Below, piece after piece: positions 29,412 through 38,043 of a DNA stretch of 64,000 nucleotides. A program made the position numbers and the translations under genes. This DNA is from Tsukamurella paurometabola DSM 20162 (GTDB taxonomy: Bacteria; Actinomycetota; Actinomycetes; Mycobacteriales; Mycobacteriaceae), in NCBI RefSeq assembly GCF_000092225.1, contig NC_014158.1:1302001-1366000 (forward strand). Reading direction: 5' to 3'. The notes beneath the pieces are model-generated. The model was not told the DNA's origin. It worked only from the letters and a program-made list of their open reading frames with translations, and did not search any database. Position 1 is the stretch's first letter. The number at the start of each line of letters is the position of its first letter.

Positions 29412-30068
29412 GTGACGCTGTCGACCAACGACGGGACGCCCGCGCGCTCCGGACCGGGGTGGCTCGCCGGACGCCGCGTGGGCCGCGCCGCGGCCGCGAT
29501 CGTCGCCTTCGTGGCGCTGCTGTGGGTGCTCGAGGGCGTCGACACCCTGTTGAACAACGCGCTCGATCAGTGGGGCATCCGCCCGCGCCAGGAGGAGGGC
29601 CTGCGCGGCATCGCCTTCGCGCCCCTGCTGCACGGTGGCTGGGAGCACCTCGCGGCCAACTCCGTTCCCGCACTGGTGCTCGGCTTCGTCGGTCTGGTGG
29701 CAGGCGCCGCCCGGTTCGTCGCAGCCACCGCGCTGATCTGGCTGGTCTCGGGAGTCGGTGTATGGCTCACCGGTGGTACCAACACGCTCGTGGTCGGCCT
29801 GTCCGGGGTGATCTTCGGCTGGATGACCTACCTCGTGGCACGTGGCCTCTTCTCTCGCAAGGTCATCGACGTCGTGGTCGGACTCGCGCTGCTGGTGGTG
29901 TACGGCGGCATGCTGTGGGGCGTCTTCCCCGGCGATCCGGGGATCTCGTGGCAGGCGCACCTGTGGGGAGCGGTCGGCGGCGTCCTCGCGGCCGTCTGGC
30001 TGGGTCGCCGGTCCCGTGGGGCGGTGCGGTCCGGCAAATCCCGTGAGGTCGGCTCGATTGCCTCGTGA
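29412..30068 (+). CDS. Rhomboid-family intramembrane serine protease
   Basis: A 218-residue membrane protein with six predicted spans. The catalytic dyad is present: Ser131 in GLSGVIFG and His183 in QAHLWGAVGG; HGGWEHLAANS earlier corresponds to the conserved His/Asn segment. It should cleave membrane-anchored substrates, which are unknown. AAGGAGG at 29399-29405 precedes the GTG. It matches Rv1337, located just after cysM; the murI gene that follows there (Rv1338) is absent here. Confidence 0.9.
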   Translation: MTLSTNDGTPARSGPGWLAGRRVGRAAAAIVAFVALLWVLEGVDTLLNNALDQWGIRPRQEEGLRGIAFAPLLHGGWEHLAANSVPALVLGFVGLVAGAARFVAATALIWLVSGVGVWLTGGTNTLVVGLSGVIFGWMTYLVARGLFSRKVIDVVVGLALLVVYGGMLWGVFPGDPGISWQAHLWGAVGGVLAAVWLGRRSRGAVRSGKSREVGSIAS

Positions 30069-30087
30069 CGATCCTGCATCTGGCACG

Positions 30088-30856
30088 ATGAGCGGCATGC
30101 GACTCACCATCCTCGGGTGTTCGGGCAGCGTCGGCGGTCCGCAGGCGGCCTGTTCCGGCTACCTCCTGCAGGTGGACGGGCATGACCCCGTGGTGATGGA
30201 TTTCGGGCCCGGTGTCCTCGGTGAGCTCCAACAGCGCGTCGATCCCAACACCGCGACGGTGATGCTGTCGCACCTGCATGCGGACCACTGCCTCGACCTC
30301 CCCTCGCTGTTGGTGTGGCGGCGCTACCACCCGACGCCGGCGAGCGGTCGCGCCCGGCTGCTGGGCCCGTCCGATACCCCGGAGCGGATCGGCCGCGCCT
30401 CGGCCGAGACCGCGTCGCTGTTCGACGACATCACGGACACCTTCGATTTCGGTTCCTGGGTCGAGGGACAGGACATCGCGGTCGGCGGATTCACGGCGCG
30501 TCCGTTCCGGATGTACCACCCGCCTGAGTCCTTCGGTCTGCGGATCACCGCGCCGAGCGGCCGGGTGCTCGCCTACGGGCGATACCGGTGCTTGCGACAA
30601 TCTGGTCGAACTCGCTCGTGGGGCCGATGTACTTCTGGCCGAGGCCAGTTGGACCCACGACCCCGGCAATCGGCCGCTCGGCGTGCACCTCTCGGGCATC
30701 GAGGCGGGCGAGGCCGCGCAGGCGGCGGGAGTGGGCAGGCTGTTGCTCACACACATCCCGCCGTGGACGTCCCGGGAAGCGGTCGTCGAGGAGGCCACAT
30801 CGGTGTACGACGGCCCCGTCGATGCGGTCAACGGCGGCGACGTCTTCGACCTGTAG
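30088..30856 (+). pseudogene. Rv1339-like metallohydrolase (cyclic-nucleotide phosphodiesterase family), frameshifted
   Basis: The homologue of Rv1339, an MBL-fold protein reported as an atypical cAMP phosphodiesterase. The first frame gives RLTILGCSGSVGGPQAACSG and the zinc motif SHLHADHCLDLPSL; the second gives GDTGACDNLVELARGADVLL and LLTHIPPW. The frames switch at about 30582-30585, where YSGDT is expected but only one base separates TAC and GGCGAT: a 2-nt loss or a 1-nt gain. Repaired, it would be about 256 residues. Unrepaired, translation runs out of frame to 30996, over the start of rph. Starts at 30088 and 30097 are both possible. A sequencing error must be excluded. Confidence 0.8.
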
Positions 30857-30877
30857 AGCGCCGTCCCGGACGGGCGA

Positions 30878-30883
30878 TAGGGT
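30878..30883 (+). promoter_or_regulatory. -10 element of rph
   Basis: TAGGGT ends 6 nt before the GTG at 30890. GGGGGA touches the start codon and is too close to be an efficient ribosome site, so a leaderless start is more likely. Confidence 0.45.
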
Positions 30884-30889
30884 GGGGGA

Positions 30890-31672
30890 GTGAGCAGACG
30901 CGCAGACGGCCGAGCCGACGACGAACTCCGCCCCGTGACCATCACCCGGGGGTTCACGCAGAACCCGGCGGGTTCGGTCCTCGTGGAATTCGGTAACACC
31001 AAGGTGCTGTGCACCGCGAGCGTCGAGCTGGGCGTTCCGGGATGGCGGCGTGGCTCAGGCCAGGGCTGGCTCACCGCCGAATACGCGATGCTTCCCGGTG
31101 CCACGCACGAGCGCAGCCGCCGTGAGTCCACCAAGGGCAAGGTCGGGGGCCGCACCCACGAGATCTCCCGGCTGATCGGCCGCTCGTTGCGCGCCTGCAT
31201 CGACCTGGCCGCCCTGGGGGAGAACACCATCGCCATCGACTGCGATGTGCTGCAGGCCGACGGCGGTACTCGCACCGCGTCGATCACCGGGGCCTACGTG
31301 GCGCTGTGCGATGCCGTCACCTACCTGGGGGCCGCAGGAAAACTGACCGATCCCCAGCCGATCTCGTGCGCGATCGCCGCCGTGTCGGTGGGCGTTGTCG
31401 ACGGCCGGGTCCGACTCGACCTGCCGTACGAGGAGGATTCGCGCGCCGAGGTCGATATGAACGTGGTGGCCACGGACACCGGAACCCTGGTCGAGGTGCA
31501 GGGCACCGGCGAGGGCGCGACCTTCGCCCGCACCACCCTGGACTGGATGCTCGATTCCGCGCTGTCGGGTACCGAGAAGCTGTTCGCCGTGCAGAAGCAA
31601 GCGCTGGCGGCGCCGTACCCGGGCGTCCTGCCCGAGACCGAGGGCGAGCCGAAGAAGAAGTTCGGGCAGTGA
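30890..31672 (+). CDS. rph: Ribonuclease PH
   Basis: A 260-residue phosphorolytic 3'-5' exoribonuclease that trims tRNA 3' ends. Family signatures include [20 protein letters not shown], the catalytic-face [20 protein letters not shown] and the phosphate-binding [19 protein letters not shown]. The N-terminal start corresponds to known RNase PH proteins. The rdgB gene overlaps its stop, an arrangement conserved widely in bacteria (Rv1340-Rv1341). Confidence 0.95.
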   Translation: MSRRADGRADDELRPVTITRGFTQNPAGSVLVEFGNTKVLCTASVELGVPGWRRGSGQGWLTAEYAMLPGATHERSRRESTKGKVGGRTHEISRLIGRSLRACIDLAALGENTIAIDCDVLQADGGTRTASITGAYVALCDAVTYLGAAGKLTDPQPISCAIAAVSVGVVDGRVRLDLPYEEDSRAEVDMNVVATDTGTLVEVQGTGEGATFARTTLDWMLDSALSGTEKLFAVQKQALAAPYPGVLPETEGEPKKKFGQ

Positions 31673-32292
31673 CGAGGCTGCTGCTGGCCTCGCGCAACGC
31701 CAAGAAGTTGCGTGAGCTACGGCAGGTTGTCGCTGACGCCGGCATCATCGGGCTGGAGATCGTGGGCCTCGACGAGGTGCCCCACTTCGCGGAGCTGCCC
31801 GAGGACGCCCCGACCTTCGAGGGCAATGCCCTCATCAAGGCGAGGCAGGGCTACGAGCAGACCGGGCTACCCTGTCTCGCTGACGATTCCGGTATTTGTG
31901 TCGATGCGCTCAACGGTATGCCGGGAGTGCTATCGGCCCGGTGGTCCGGTGTACACGGCGACGATCCCGCGAATACCGCGCTCCTGCTCGCCCAGACGTC
32001 GGACGTGCCCGATCAGCGTCGCGGGGCCGAGTTCGTCTCCGCCTGTGCACTGGTCCACGGTGCCGGTGCAGCGGGCGAGACGACCGTGCGCGGTACCTGG
32101 CGCGGCTCGCTCCTGCGGGAGTCGCACGGCGATGGCGGCTTCGGCTACGACCCGGTGTTCCTGCCCGAGGGATCCGAGCGGACCGCCGCCGAACTGACCC
32201 CGGAGGAGAAGAACGCGGTCAGCCATCGGGCCCGGGCTCTGGCACAGCTCGTCGAACCACTTCGGGAGCTTGCGGCGCGCGTCCCCGAGTAG
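31669..32292 (+). CDS. rdgB: dITP/XTP pyrophosphatase (RdgB/HAM1)
   Basis: A 207-residue house-cleaning NTPase hydrolysing dITP, XTP and ITP to monophosphates so that deaminated purines stay out of DNA. Motifs: [14 protein letters not shown] (substrate loop), [24 protein letters not shown] (metal site) and [15 protein letters not shown]. The GTG at 31669 overlaps the rph stop codon, so it depends on rph transcription. Confidence 0.95.
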   Translation: MTRLLLASRNAKKLRELRQVVADAGIIGLEIVGLDEVPHFAELPEDAPTFEGNALIKARQGYEQTGLPCLADDSGICVDALNGMPGVLSARWSGVHGDDPANTALLLAQTSDVPDQRRGAEFVSACALVHGAGAAGETTVRGTWRGSLLRESHGDGGFGYDPVFLPEGSERTAAELTPEEKNAVSHRARALAQLVEPLRELAARVPE

Positions 32293-32307
32293 GGCCCCGG
32301 TCCGGTG

Positions 32308-32313
32308 TAGCGT
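32308..32313 (+). promoter_or_regulatory. -10 element of the LCP-ligase gene
   Basis: TAGCGT ends 6 nt before the GTG at 32320; no Shine-Dalgarno sequence is present, so a leaderless message is predicted. Confidence 0.45.
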
Positions 32314-32319
32314 CGACCC

Positions 32320-33564
32320 GTGAATCGCAGATCGTCGAGTTTCCGTGGTGGCCGCGTGGCTATCGCGCTGCTCTCGATGGTCGTGCTCGCTGTCACCGGA
32401 ACCCTCTGGTGGAGTACCAATCTGGTGATCGGGGGGTTCAACCTCTCGGGAGCCCTCGCCGAGGCGAAGGTGGCCCAGTCCACCGGCGGCGACCGCAACA
32501 TCCTGCTGATGGGTCTGGACACCCGTAAGGATCAGGACGGCAACGACCTCCCCGATGACGTGCTCAAGCAGCTGCACGCAGGCGACAGCAGCAACGGCGG
32601 CTACAACACCAACACCCTGATCCTGATGCATGTGCCCGCGGACGGGAAGAAGGTGGTGGCGTTCTCCATTCCGCGCGACGATTACGTGACTCTGGTCGGA
32701 GTGAAATCGCGCAGCAAGGGCAAGATCAAGGAGGCCTACGGTCTGCGTAAGGCCGAGGTTCAGGACCAGCTCGCCGCGCAGGGCGTCACCGACCGCAAGG
32801 AGCTCGAGGCGAAGAGCCGCGAATCCGCCCGCGCGGCCACCCTCGCTACCGTCGAGCGGCTCGTGGGCGTGCCGATCGACCACTTCGCCGAGGTCAGCCT
32901 CGTCGGCTTCTACGACCTCGCCAAGACGCTCGGCGGTGTCGAGGTGTGCCTGAACAAGCCCGTGCGTGACAGCTATTCGGGCGCGGCCTTCCCCGCCGGA
33001 CGCCAGAAGCTCAACGCCGCACAATCGCTGTCCTTCGTGCGGCAGCGGCACGGGCTCGCCGATGGCGATCTCGACCGTACCCACCGGCAACAGGCGTTCA
33101 TCGCCGGAGTGATGATGCAGCTGCAGAATCAGGGTGTGTTCGGTGACGTGCGGAAATTGCAGTCGTTGATCTCGGTGGCGCAGAAGGACGTGGTGATCTC
33201 CAGCGGCTGGGATCTGGAGCAGTTCGCGAAGCAGGCGGGCAAGATCGCCGGCACTGCACTCACATTCACCACACTGCCGGTGCTCGGATACGACACGATC
33301 GACGAGCAGGCGGTGAACATCGTGGATCCCAAGGCGATCCGGGCCCAGGTGCAGAAAGCCTTCGGTCAATCGGTGCCCGCGCCGGCCGACGAGGAGACCA
33401 CCACCGCGCCCACCTCCGACGCGAACTCTCCGAGCCAGGTGGGGTATTCATCGGGCCCGGGCGCCGCTGCGACGCGGCTAGCGTCCCCGACCACCGCCGC
33501 CGCGGGCCCCACGCCGGATGCGGGTACGACCTTGCGCGGCGGCCAGATCCCCTGCGTGGACTGA
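32320..33564 (+). CDS. LytR-CpsA-Psr (LCP) family cell-wall glycopolymer ligase
   Basis: A 414-residue protein with a short cytoplasmic arm, one membrane segment (VAIALLSMVVLAVTGTLWW) and an external LCP domain from about residue 60 to 330. The pyrophosphate-binding pattern is present: NILLMGLDTR, FSIPRDDYV and LSFVRQRHGLADGDLDRTHR. LCP enzymes transfer lipid-linked glycopolymers, in mycolata arabinogalactan, to peptidoglycan. The C-terminal tail of about 75 residues is a Thr/Ser/Pro/Ala-rich extension ending in Cys-Val-Asp rather than a LytR_C domain. It is a single gene after rdgB. Confidence 0.9.
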   Translation: MNRRSSSFRGGRVAIALLSMVVLAVTGTLWWSTNLVIGGFNLSGALAEAKVAQSTGGDRNILLMGLDTRKDQDGNDLPDDVLKQLHAGDSSNGGYNTNTLILMHVPADGKKVVAFSIPRDDYVTLVGVKSRSKGKIKEAYGLRKAEVQDQLAAQGVTDRKELEAKSRESARAATLATVERLVGVPIDHFAEVSLVGFYDLAKTLGGVEVCLNKPVRDSYSGAAFPAGRQKLNAAQSLSFVRQRHGLADGDLDRTHRQQAFIAGVMMQLQNQGVFGDVRKLQSLISVAQKDVVISSGWDLEQFAKQAGKIAGTALTFTTLPVLGYDTIDEQAVNIVDPKAIRAQVQKAFGQSVPAPADEETTTAPTSDANSPSQVGYSSGPGAAATRLASPTTAAAGPTPDAGTTLRGGQIPCVD

Positions 33565-33675
33565 CGACGAGCCCGGCCGGCGGCGCGTTCCGCGGGTACT
33601 GTCGATGTTGTACGCGGATCTAAGAGTTCGCCGCGGTGTGGTCCACCGATCGCGGCGCCGGGACGAGGAGGACAT

Positions 33676-34941
33676 GTGATCGCCATCGACGGTGTGCCCG
33701 ACGAGACCGGACGGTACGTGCTGGTGTTCCCACCGGGCGCGAACGAGTACTCGGGTGTGCTGCGCCGCGTCATGGGCGTCTCCGATGTGCTCCGCTCGGC
33801 CGAGGCGGGATCGGAGAGCGATCTGGCGGGGGCAGGTGCGATCGTCTTCGACCGATTGGGTATTGCGGTGGTACAAGCCGATCCCGATCAGCTCGTGTCG
33901 TTGCAGGGCGCCCCGTCGGAGGTGCTCTCCGTGGAGCCCGAGCTCGAACACCGCCCGCTCGGCGTGGGCTCCCAGGACTACGTGGCCGGCTATCGTGACG
34001 GCGTCGCCGATCTGACCCGGCGGCTCGGTGTCGCCGACACTGCGCCGACCGGTGCAGCGGCGCGGTTCGCCGACACCTCCGAATTCACCTGGGGGCTGCA
34101 GGCGGTCGGGGCGACCACGGAACCCGCAGGTGGCGAGGGGATCAAGGTGGCGGTGCTCGATACCGGATTCACGCTCGGCCACCCGGATTTCGCCGGTCGC
34201 GGTGTTGTCACGCGCTCGTTCGTACCCGGTGAGGACGCCGCTGATGCGCACGGCCACGGCACTCACTGCGTGGGGACCGCCTGCGGACCGAAGCTGCCGC
34301 CCGGCGGTGGACGCCGCTACGGTGTCGCGTTCGCCTCACAGGTGTACGTGGGGAAGGTGTTGGCGAACAACGGGACCGGATCCGATACCGGAATCCTCGC
34401 CGGAATCGACTGGGCCCTCGGCGAGGGCTGCCAGGTGATCTCCATGTCGCTCGGCGCCGATGTGCGGCAGGTGTCGGCCGCGTACGAGCGGGCCGGTGCC
34501 GCGGCGCTCGCCGCGGGCACGCTCATCGTGGCCGCGGCGGGCAATAACGCCCGGCGCCCGGGCGACAGGGGCTTCGTCGGGGTGCCCGCGAACAGCCCGT
34601 CGATCATGGCGGTGGCCGCCGTCGACCAGGACCTCGCGGTCGCTCCCTTCTCTGCTACCAGCAACCCGGTCGCGGGCGGGCAGGTCGACATCGCGGCGCC
34701 CGGGGTCGACGTCTACTCGTCCTGGTTGCTGCCGCAGCGGTACAACACGATCAGCGGCACCAGTATGGCCACACCGCACGTGGCCGGTATCGCCGCCGTG
34801 TCCGCGCAGACCACCGGTCTGCGTGGACAGGACCTGTGGGCCCGGCTGACCCGCTCGGCGCAGCGGCTCGACGGCGCCTCGGTGGACGTGGGCAGCGGAC
34901 TCGCCCGCACCGGCGGCGACAGCGCTATCGTCGATTCATGA
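33676..34941 (+). CDS. Subtilisin-like (S8) serine peptidase with N-terminal propeptide-like domain
   Basis: A 421-residue S8 peptidase with full triad: Asp162 in VAVLDTGF, His194 in HGHGTHCVG and Ser363 in ISGTSMATPHVAG, plus oxyanion Asn290 in AAAGNNA. There is no signal peptide or membrane anchor, so it appears cytoplasmic or non-classically exported. The first 150 residues contain GIAVVQADPDQLVSLQ and VLSVEPELE, the pattern of an inhibitor-I9 propeptide. The GTG follows GAGGAGGA. A 76-residue gene overlapping its stop encodes a second I9-like segment, so the enzyme may have both an attached and a separate chaperone/inhibitor. Confidence 0.88.
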   Translation: MIAIDGVPDETGRYVLVFPPGANEYSGVLRRVMGVSDVLRSAEAGSESDLAGAGAIVFDRLGIAVVQADPDQLVSLQGAPSEVLSVEPELEHRPLGVGSQDYVAGYRDGVADLTRRLGVADTAPTGAAARFADTSEFTWGLQAVGATTEPAGGEGIKVAVLDTGFTLGHPDFAGRGVVTRSFVPGEDAADAHGHGTHCVGTACGPKLPPGGGRRYGVAFASQVYVGKVLANNGTGSDTGILAGIDWALGEGCQVISMSLGADVRQVSAAYERAGAAALAAGTLIVAAAGNNARRPGDRGFVGVPANSPSIMAVAAVDQDLAVAPFSATSNPVAGGQVDIAAPGVDVYSSWLLPQRYNTISGTSMATPHVAGIAAVSAQTTGLRGQDLWARLTRSAQRLDGASVDVGSGLARTGGDSAIVDS

Positions 34942-35168
34942 CCCCGGTCACCGTTACCCTGAGCTGCGCGCATGATGCGCTCGATTCCACCGTCGAGGCG
35001 GTGCGCGCCACCGGCTTGCGGGTGGATCAGGTGCTCCGGAACCTCGGTGTGGTGACGGGCGAAGTCGATCCCACCAAGATCGCGGCTCTGCGCGAGGTGG
35101 ACGGAGTCGGGGCGGTCGAGCCTGCGCAGGGCTTCACCACTCCTTCGCCCGACGACACGGTTCAGTAA
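34938..35168 (+). CDS. Small I9-propeptide-like protein paired with the S8 peptidase
   Basis: A 76-residue protein whose ATG overlaps the peptidase stop (ATGA). Its core, GVVTGEVDPTKIAALREVDG followed by VGAVEP, follows the strand-helix-strand pattern of subtilisin propeptides (fxxxxxxxxxlxxLxxxxxVxxVExd) and resembles the peptidase's own N-terminal GIAVVQADPDQLVSLQ block. From this I infer a freestanding intramolecular-chaperone or inhibitor that holds the protease in check. No export signal is visible. The alignment is by eye; an unrelated ferredoxin-like fold is possible. Confidence 0.55.
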   Translation: MTPVTVTLSCAHDALDSTVEAVRATGLRVDQVLRNLGVVTGEVDPTKIAALREVDGVGAVEPAQGFTTPSPDDTVQ

Positions 35169-35184
35169 CCCGGCACAGACGAGA

Positions 35185-35217
35185 CGACCGCCCCGCACGG
35201 AATGTGCGGGGCGGTCG
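35185..35217. terminator. Bidirectional hairpin terminator
   Basis: A perfect 14-bp stem (CGACCGCCCCGCAC with its complement) closes a 5-nt loop. It lies midway between two convergent genes and probably stops both. No U-run follows, which is usual for actinobacterial hairpins. Confidence 0.75.
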
Positions 35218-35236
35218 CTGTCGTACGGGCCTTGGA

Positions 35237-36844
35237 TCAGGCCGCGTCCTTGCCGCTCGAGACCTCCGACGAGGACGAGCTCGACGAGCTGGAGGAGGAA
35301 TCCGATGCGGAGTCCTTGCTCGACGTGCTCGAGCTGCTCGACGAGGAGGAGCTCGAGGTGCCCGGCGTGGTGGTCACCGAAACGCTGCCCGGCGTCACCG
35401 AGGTGCCGCTCGGGGTCACCGAGGCGGAGCCGGTGCTGCCCGTGACGGTGGTGCTCGCACCGTTCGGTGCGGTCACCGTGCCGGTACCGGACGGGCCGGT
35501 CACCGTCGCGCCGCCGGGGGTCACGCTGCCGCTGCCGGTGTTCACCGAGCCGGACGCGCTGCCGGCGGGGGTGGTGACGCCGCCGCCGACGGTCGGTCCG
35601 GTCACCGTGGCACCGCCGGGGGTGACGGTGGCGGTGCCCGGGGTGACCGAGACATTGCCGCTGGCCACCGGCGTGGTGACGGACGCGGATCCGGACGGGG
35701 TGGTCACCGAGGCGCCGTTCGGGCCGACGGAGACCGCACCGGTGTTGACGGTCGCGGTGCCGCTCGCGATCGGGGTGGTGACGGCGCCGGTCGCCGACGG
35801 GCCGGTCACGGCGACGCCGTTCGGGCCGACGCTCGCCCCGCCGCCGCCGACCGCGCCCGTGACGGCACCGATCGGGGTGGTCACGGAGCCGCTCAGAACC
35901 GGGATGGTGGCGCCGATGCCGTTCAGGCCCGCGGTGATGGTGCCCGCGGTGAGGCCGACATTGGCCGAACCGATCGGGGTGGTCAGGCCGCCGCCGAGCG
36001 TCGGGGTGGTGATGACCAGGCCGTTCGGTCCGACCGCGATGCTGCCGAGTCCGAGGTTGATGTTGCCGCCGAAGCCCAGAGCGGACAGGTTCAGGCCGAG
36101 GGTCGGGCCCGCGAGTCCGACGGTGCCGTTGCCGTAGATCAGTCCGCCGGGGGAGAAGGTGAAGAGCGCATTGCCCAGTCCCAGCGGAGCGACCGCGCCG
36201 ACCTTGATGTTGGGCGAGACGGTGGTGACGCCGTTCTGCCGCACCGAACTCAGCCACGCATCGAGGCTCAGCGAGCTGCCGAGCGGTCCGTTGATCGCCG
36301 TGGCGTTGCCGATCACGCTGCCGAGATCGGCGGTCGAGAGGGGTGCCAGATTGCCGGTGGAGATCGCGGTGAGAATCGCGGGCAGGCTGCTGGCGGGGAA
36401 GGTGACACCTCCGTAGAAGGAGTTGCTCAGGCCGCCGAGCCCGAGCGGGGCACTGATGCCCACGTTCTGCACGGCGCCCAGTCCGGTCCAACCGGTCGGG
36501 CCGTGGGGGACGGCACCGAGACCGCTCGAGGACGAACTGGTAGCGGGGAACAACGAGCCGACGATCGGGATGCCGTTCCACGTCTGGACGCCCTGCGCGA
36601 TCTGCGCCGACGTAGCGGGGATGACCACGAGCGGAATCACGCCCGGTGCGGCGGGGGCCAGGCCCAGCAGCACGGCGGCCGGCTGGTTGGCGAGGTTCGC
36701 CGGATCGAGGGGATTGGTAGTGGCGGCAGCGGCCGTACCCGCGGTGCCGGTGGTGAGCGCGGCGGTTGCAGCCAGCGCGCCCGCCACGGCAGTGAGATGA
36801 CGGGTAGAACGCGTCAAAGCGGTGGAACCTGAATGACGAGCCAT
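35237..36844 (-). CDS. Secreted repetitive Gly/Thr/Ser-rich protein of unknown function
   Basis: A 535-residue protein. A Sec signal with an AGTAAAA cleavage region ends near residue 40. Residues about 45-300 form a less repetitive Gly/Leu-rich domain (LGLGNALFTFSPGG, GLNLSALGFGG). Residues about 300-485 are imperfect repeats of roughly 30 residues built on VxPxGAxVTxPxGxxxVTTPxAS, likely a beta-solenoid or fibrous stalk. The last 45 residues are mostly serine. There is no LPXTG or lipobox, so anchoring is unclear. It resembles cell-surface adhesins or PE_PGRS-like low-complexity proteins only in style. GGAGGT precedes the ATG. It is convergent with the peptidase cassette. Confidence 0.8.
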   Translation of the reverse strand: MARHSGSTALTRSTRHLTAVAGALAATAALTTGTAGTAAAATTNPLDPANLANQPAAVLLGLAPAAPGVIPLVVIPATSAQIAQGVQTWNGIPIVGSLFPATSSSSSGLGAVPHGPTGWTGLGAVQNVGISAPLGLGGLSNSFYGGVTFPASSLPAILTAISTGNLAPLSTADLGSVIGNATAINGPLGSSLSLDAWLSSVRQNGVTTVSPNIKVGAVAPLGLGNALFTFSPGGLIYGNGTVGLAGPTLGLNLSALGFGGNINLGLGSIAVGPNGLVITTPTLGGGLTTPIGSANVGLTAGTITAGLNGIGATIPVLSGSVTTPIGAVTGAVGGGGASVGPNGVAVTGPSATGAVTTPIASGTATVNTGAVSVGPNGASVTTPSGSASVTTPVASGNVSVTPGTATVTPGGATVTGPTVGGGVTTPAGSASGSVNTGSGSVTPGGATVTGPSGTGTVTAPNGASTTVTGSTGSASVTPSGTSVTPGSVSVTTTPGTSSSSSSSSSSTSSKDSASDSSSSSSSSSSSEVSSGKDAA

Positions 36845-37408
36845 GGGGACCTCCGAGTGGGAAAGCAGAGCGTCTTCTTCGCGTCTGCGTCGCTGACGTT
36901 AGTGGACGAAGAACGAGTTTGTACACGTTTTATTCAGCGTTCTCTTAAAAACTTTGACTTACCGGTTAGTCCGGTTAATTGGGTATTTCGAAACGCTTCA
37001 TAGTTACCTCGCAGTAGCGAAATCGAACCGGGCCGGCCGTCGGCAGGACGATGCTGGCTACAGAGGTTGTCGCTGGATATAGGTTTGCTCGTGAGGATTG
37101 CGTGGCAGTGAAACGGTATTTTTGAACGCCGTAAATATGCTGCTATTGCAAGTACACCCAGGCGTCAAGTGTCGCAGCGTCACGCGTTTGGCGGCAGGTT
37201 TGGAGGTATTCGCAGCCTTTTCAGCGAGTTCACAGGGGGTGGAACCTGAAAGAAATGTAGACGTTCTCAGCTGCTCGCTATTGCGGCGCCGACGCGCCGC
37301 AATCCACTGAATTCGCGCAATATCAATACCTGGTTGCATGAATGGATGCGATTGCAATCAGAACGGGTGGTGTATCCGCTGCGGTACCCGGGGAGAGGCC
37401 TTGATGAG
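36845..37408. other. Gene-free, AT-richer intergenic region beside tRNA-Leu
   Basis: About 560 bp lie between the repetitive secreted protein and tRNA-Leu. The composition is visibly poorer in G+C than the rest of the window, with runs such as TTTTATTC and AAAAACTTTG near 36930-36950 that probably hold the promoter of the secreted-protein gene. A direct repeat CCGGTTA-N2-CCGGTTA is at 36963-36978. GGTGGAACCTGAA occurs both here (37238-37250) and at the 5' end of the secreted-protein gene (36821-36833). Open frames in this stretch have no coding character. It could be a promoter plus the eroded remains of an inserted element. Confidence 0.5.
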
Positions 37409-37490
<82 letters not shown>

Positions 37491-37569
37491 GTACGCAGCG
37501 CATCCGCTGCGGCGCAGGTCACGATACCTGTCTTCGGTGTCCGGCGCCCGAACCGGTACCGTCGGAGGG

Positions 37570-38043
37570 GTGAAACGCCGTCGCCATCGCCCAGCACTCA
37601 TCGTGTTCGTGGTGGTCGCGGCGGCGGCATGCCTCGCCCTCGGGTGGTGGCAGTGGGGCCGGTTCGAGTCCACCGCCGGCAGCGCCCGCAATCTCGGATA
37701 CGCCTTGCAGTGGCCGCTGTTCGCGCTCGCGTTCCTGTGGGGCTACCGCCGGTTCGTGCAATTGGAAGACGAAGCGGAGCTCCAGGAGCGGCTCGCTGCC
37801 GACGAGGCCGCCGCCGAGCCCGCTGCGCAGGCCGACGCCGCTGCCGCGCGACCGGCGCCGGTGGACCGGGGCGCCGGGTCCATGACCGCGATCCCCGAGG
37901 GCTTTCTGCCCAGCCGGCGCGCCGCACCGTCGCCCGACGAGAGCGCGCCGGACGACCCGGCGCACGCCGAATACAACCGCCTCCTCGCCGAACTCGCGGC
38001 GAACGACGCACCCCGGACCGACACCGTCAAGGAGAAGCAGTGA
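37570..38043 (+). CDS. LprD-like membrane protein
   Basis: A 157-residue protein with a basic N-terminus (KRRRHRPALIVF), a first membrane segment, the conserved ALGWWQWGRFEST and a second segment LGYALQWPLFALAFLWGYRRF. This is the pattern of M. tuberculosis Rv1343c (LprD), including the NLGYALQWPLFA block. The cytoplasmic tail is Ala/Glu-rich and closes with PAHAEYNRLLAELA, also shared with LprD. There is no lipobox cysteine despite the name. GGAGGGG touches the GTG and TACCGT lies 7 nt upstream. The DUF3817 gene overlaps its stop. Confidence 0.8.
   Translation: MKRRRHRPALIVFVVVAAAACLALGWWQWGRFESTAGSARNLGYALQWPLFALAFLWGYRRFVQLEDEAELQERLAADEAAAEPAAQADAAAARPAPVDRGAGSMTAIPEGFLPSRRAAPSPDESAPDDPAHAEYNRLLAELAANDAPRTDTVKEKQ

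Noticed and set aside
35390-35900. Repeat region resembling a CRISPR or minisatellite
   Set aside because: The periodicity is at protein level (about 30 residues) with poorly conserved DNA; it is the repeat domain of the secreted protein.
35204-36832. 542-residue plus-strand frame opposite the secreted protein
   Set aside because: Arg/Gly/Asp-rich shadow of a signal-peptide-bearing minus-strand gene; lacks a start site or family match.
37058-37357. 99-residue minus-strand frame in the AT-rich gap
   Set aside because: No ribosome site, no motif and mixed composition; it may be remnant sequence but is not supportable as a gene.
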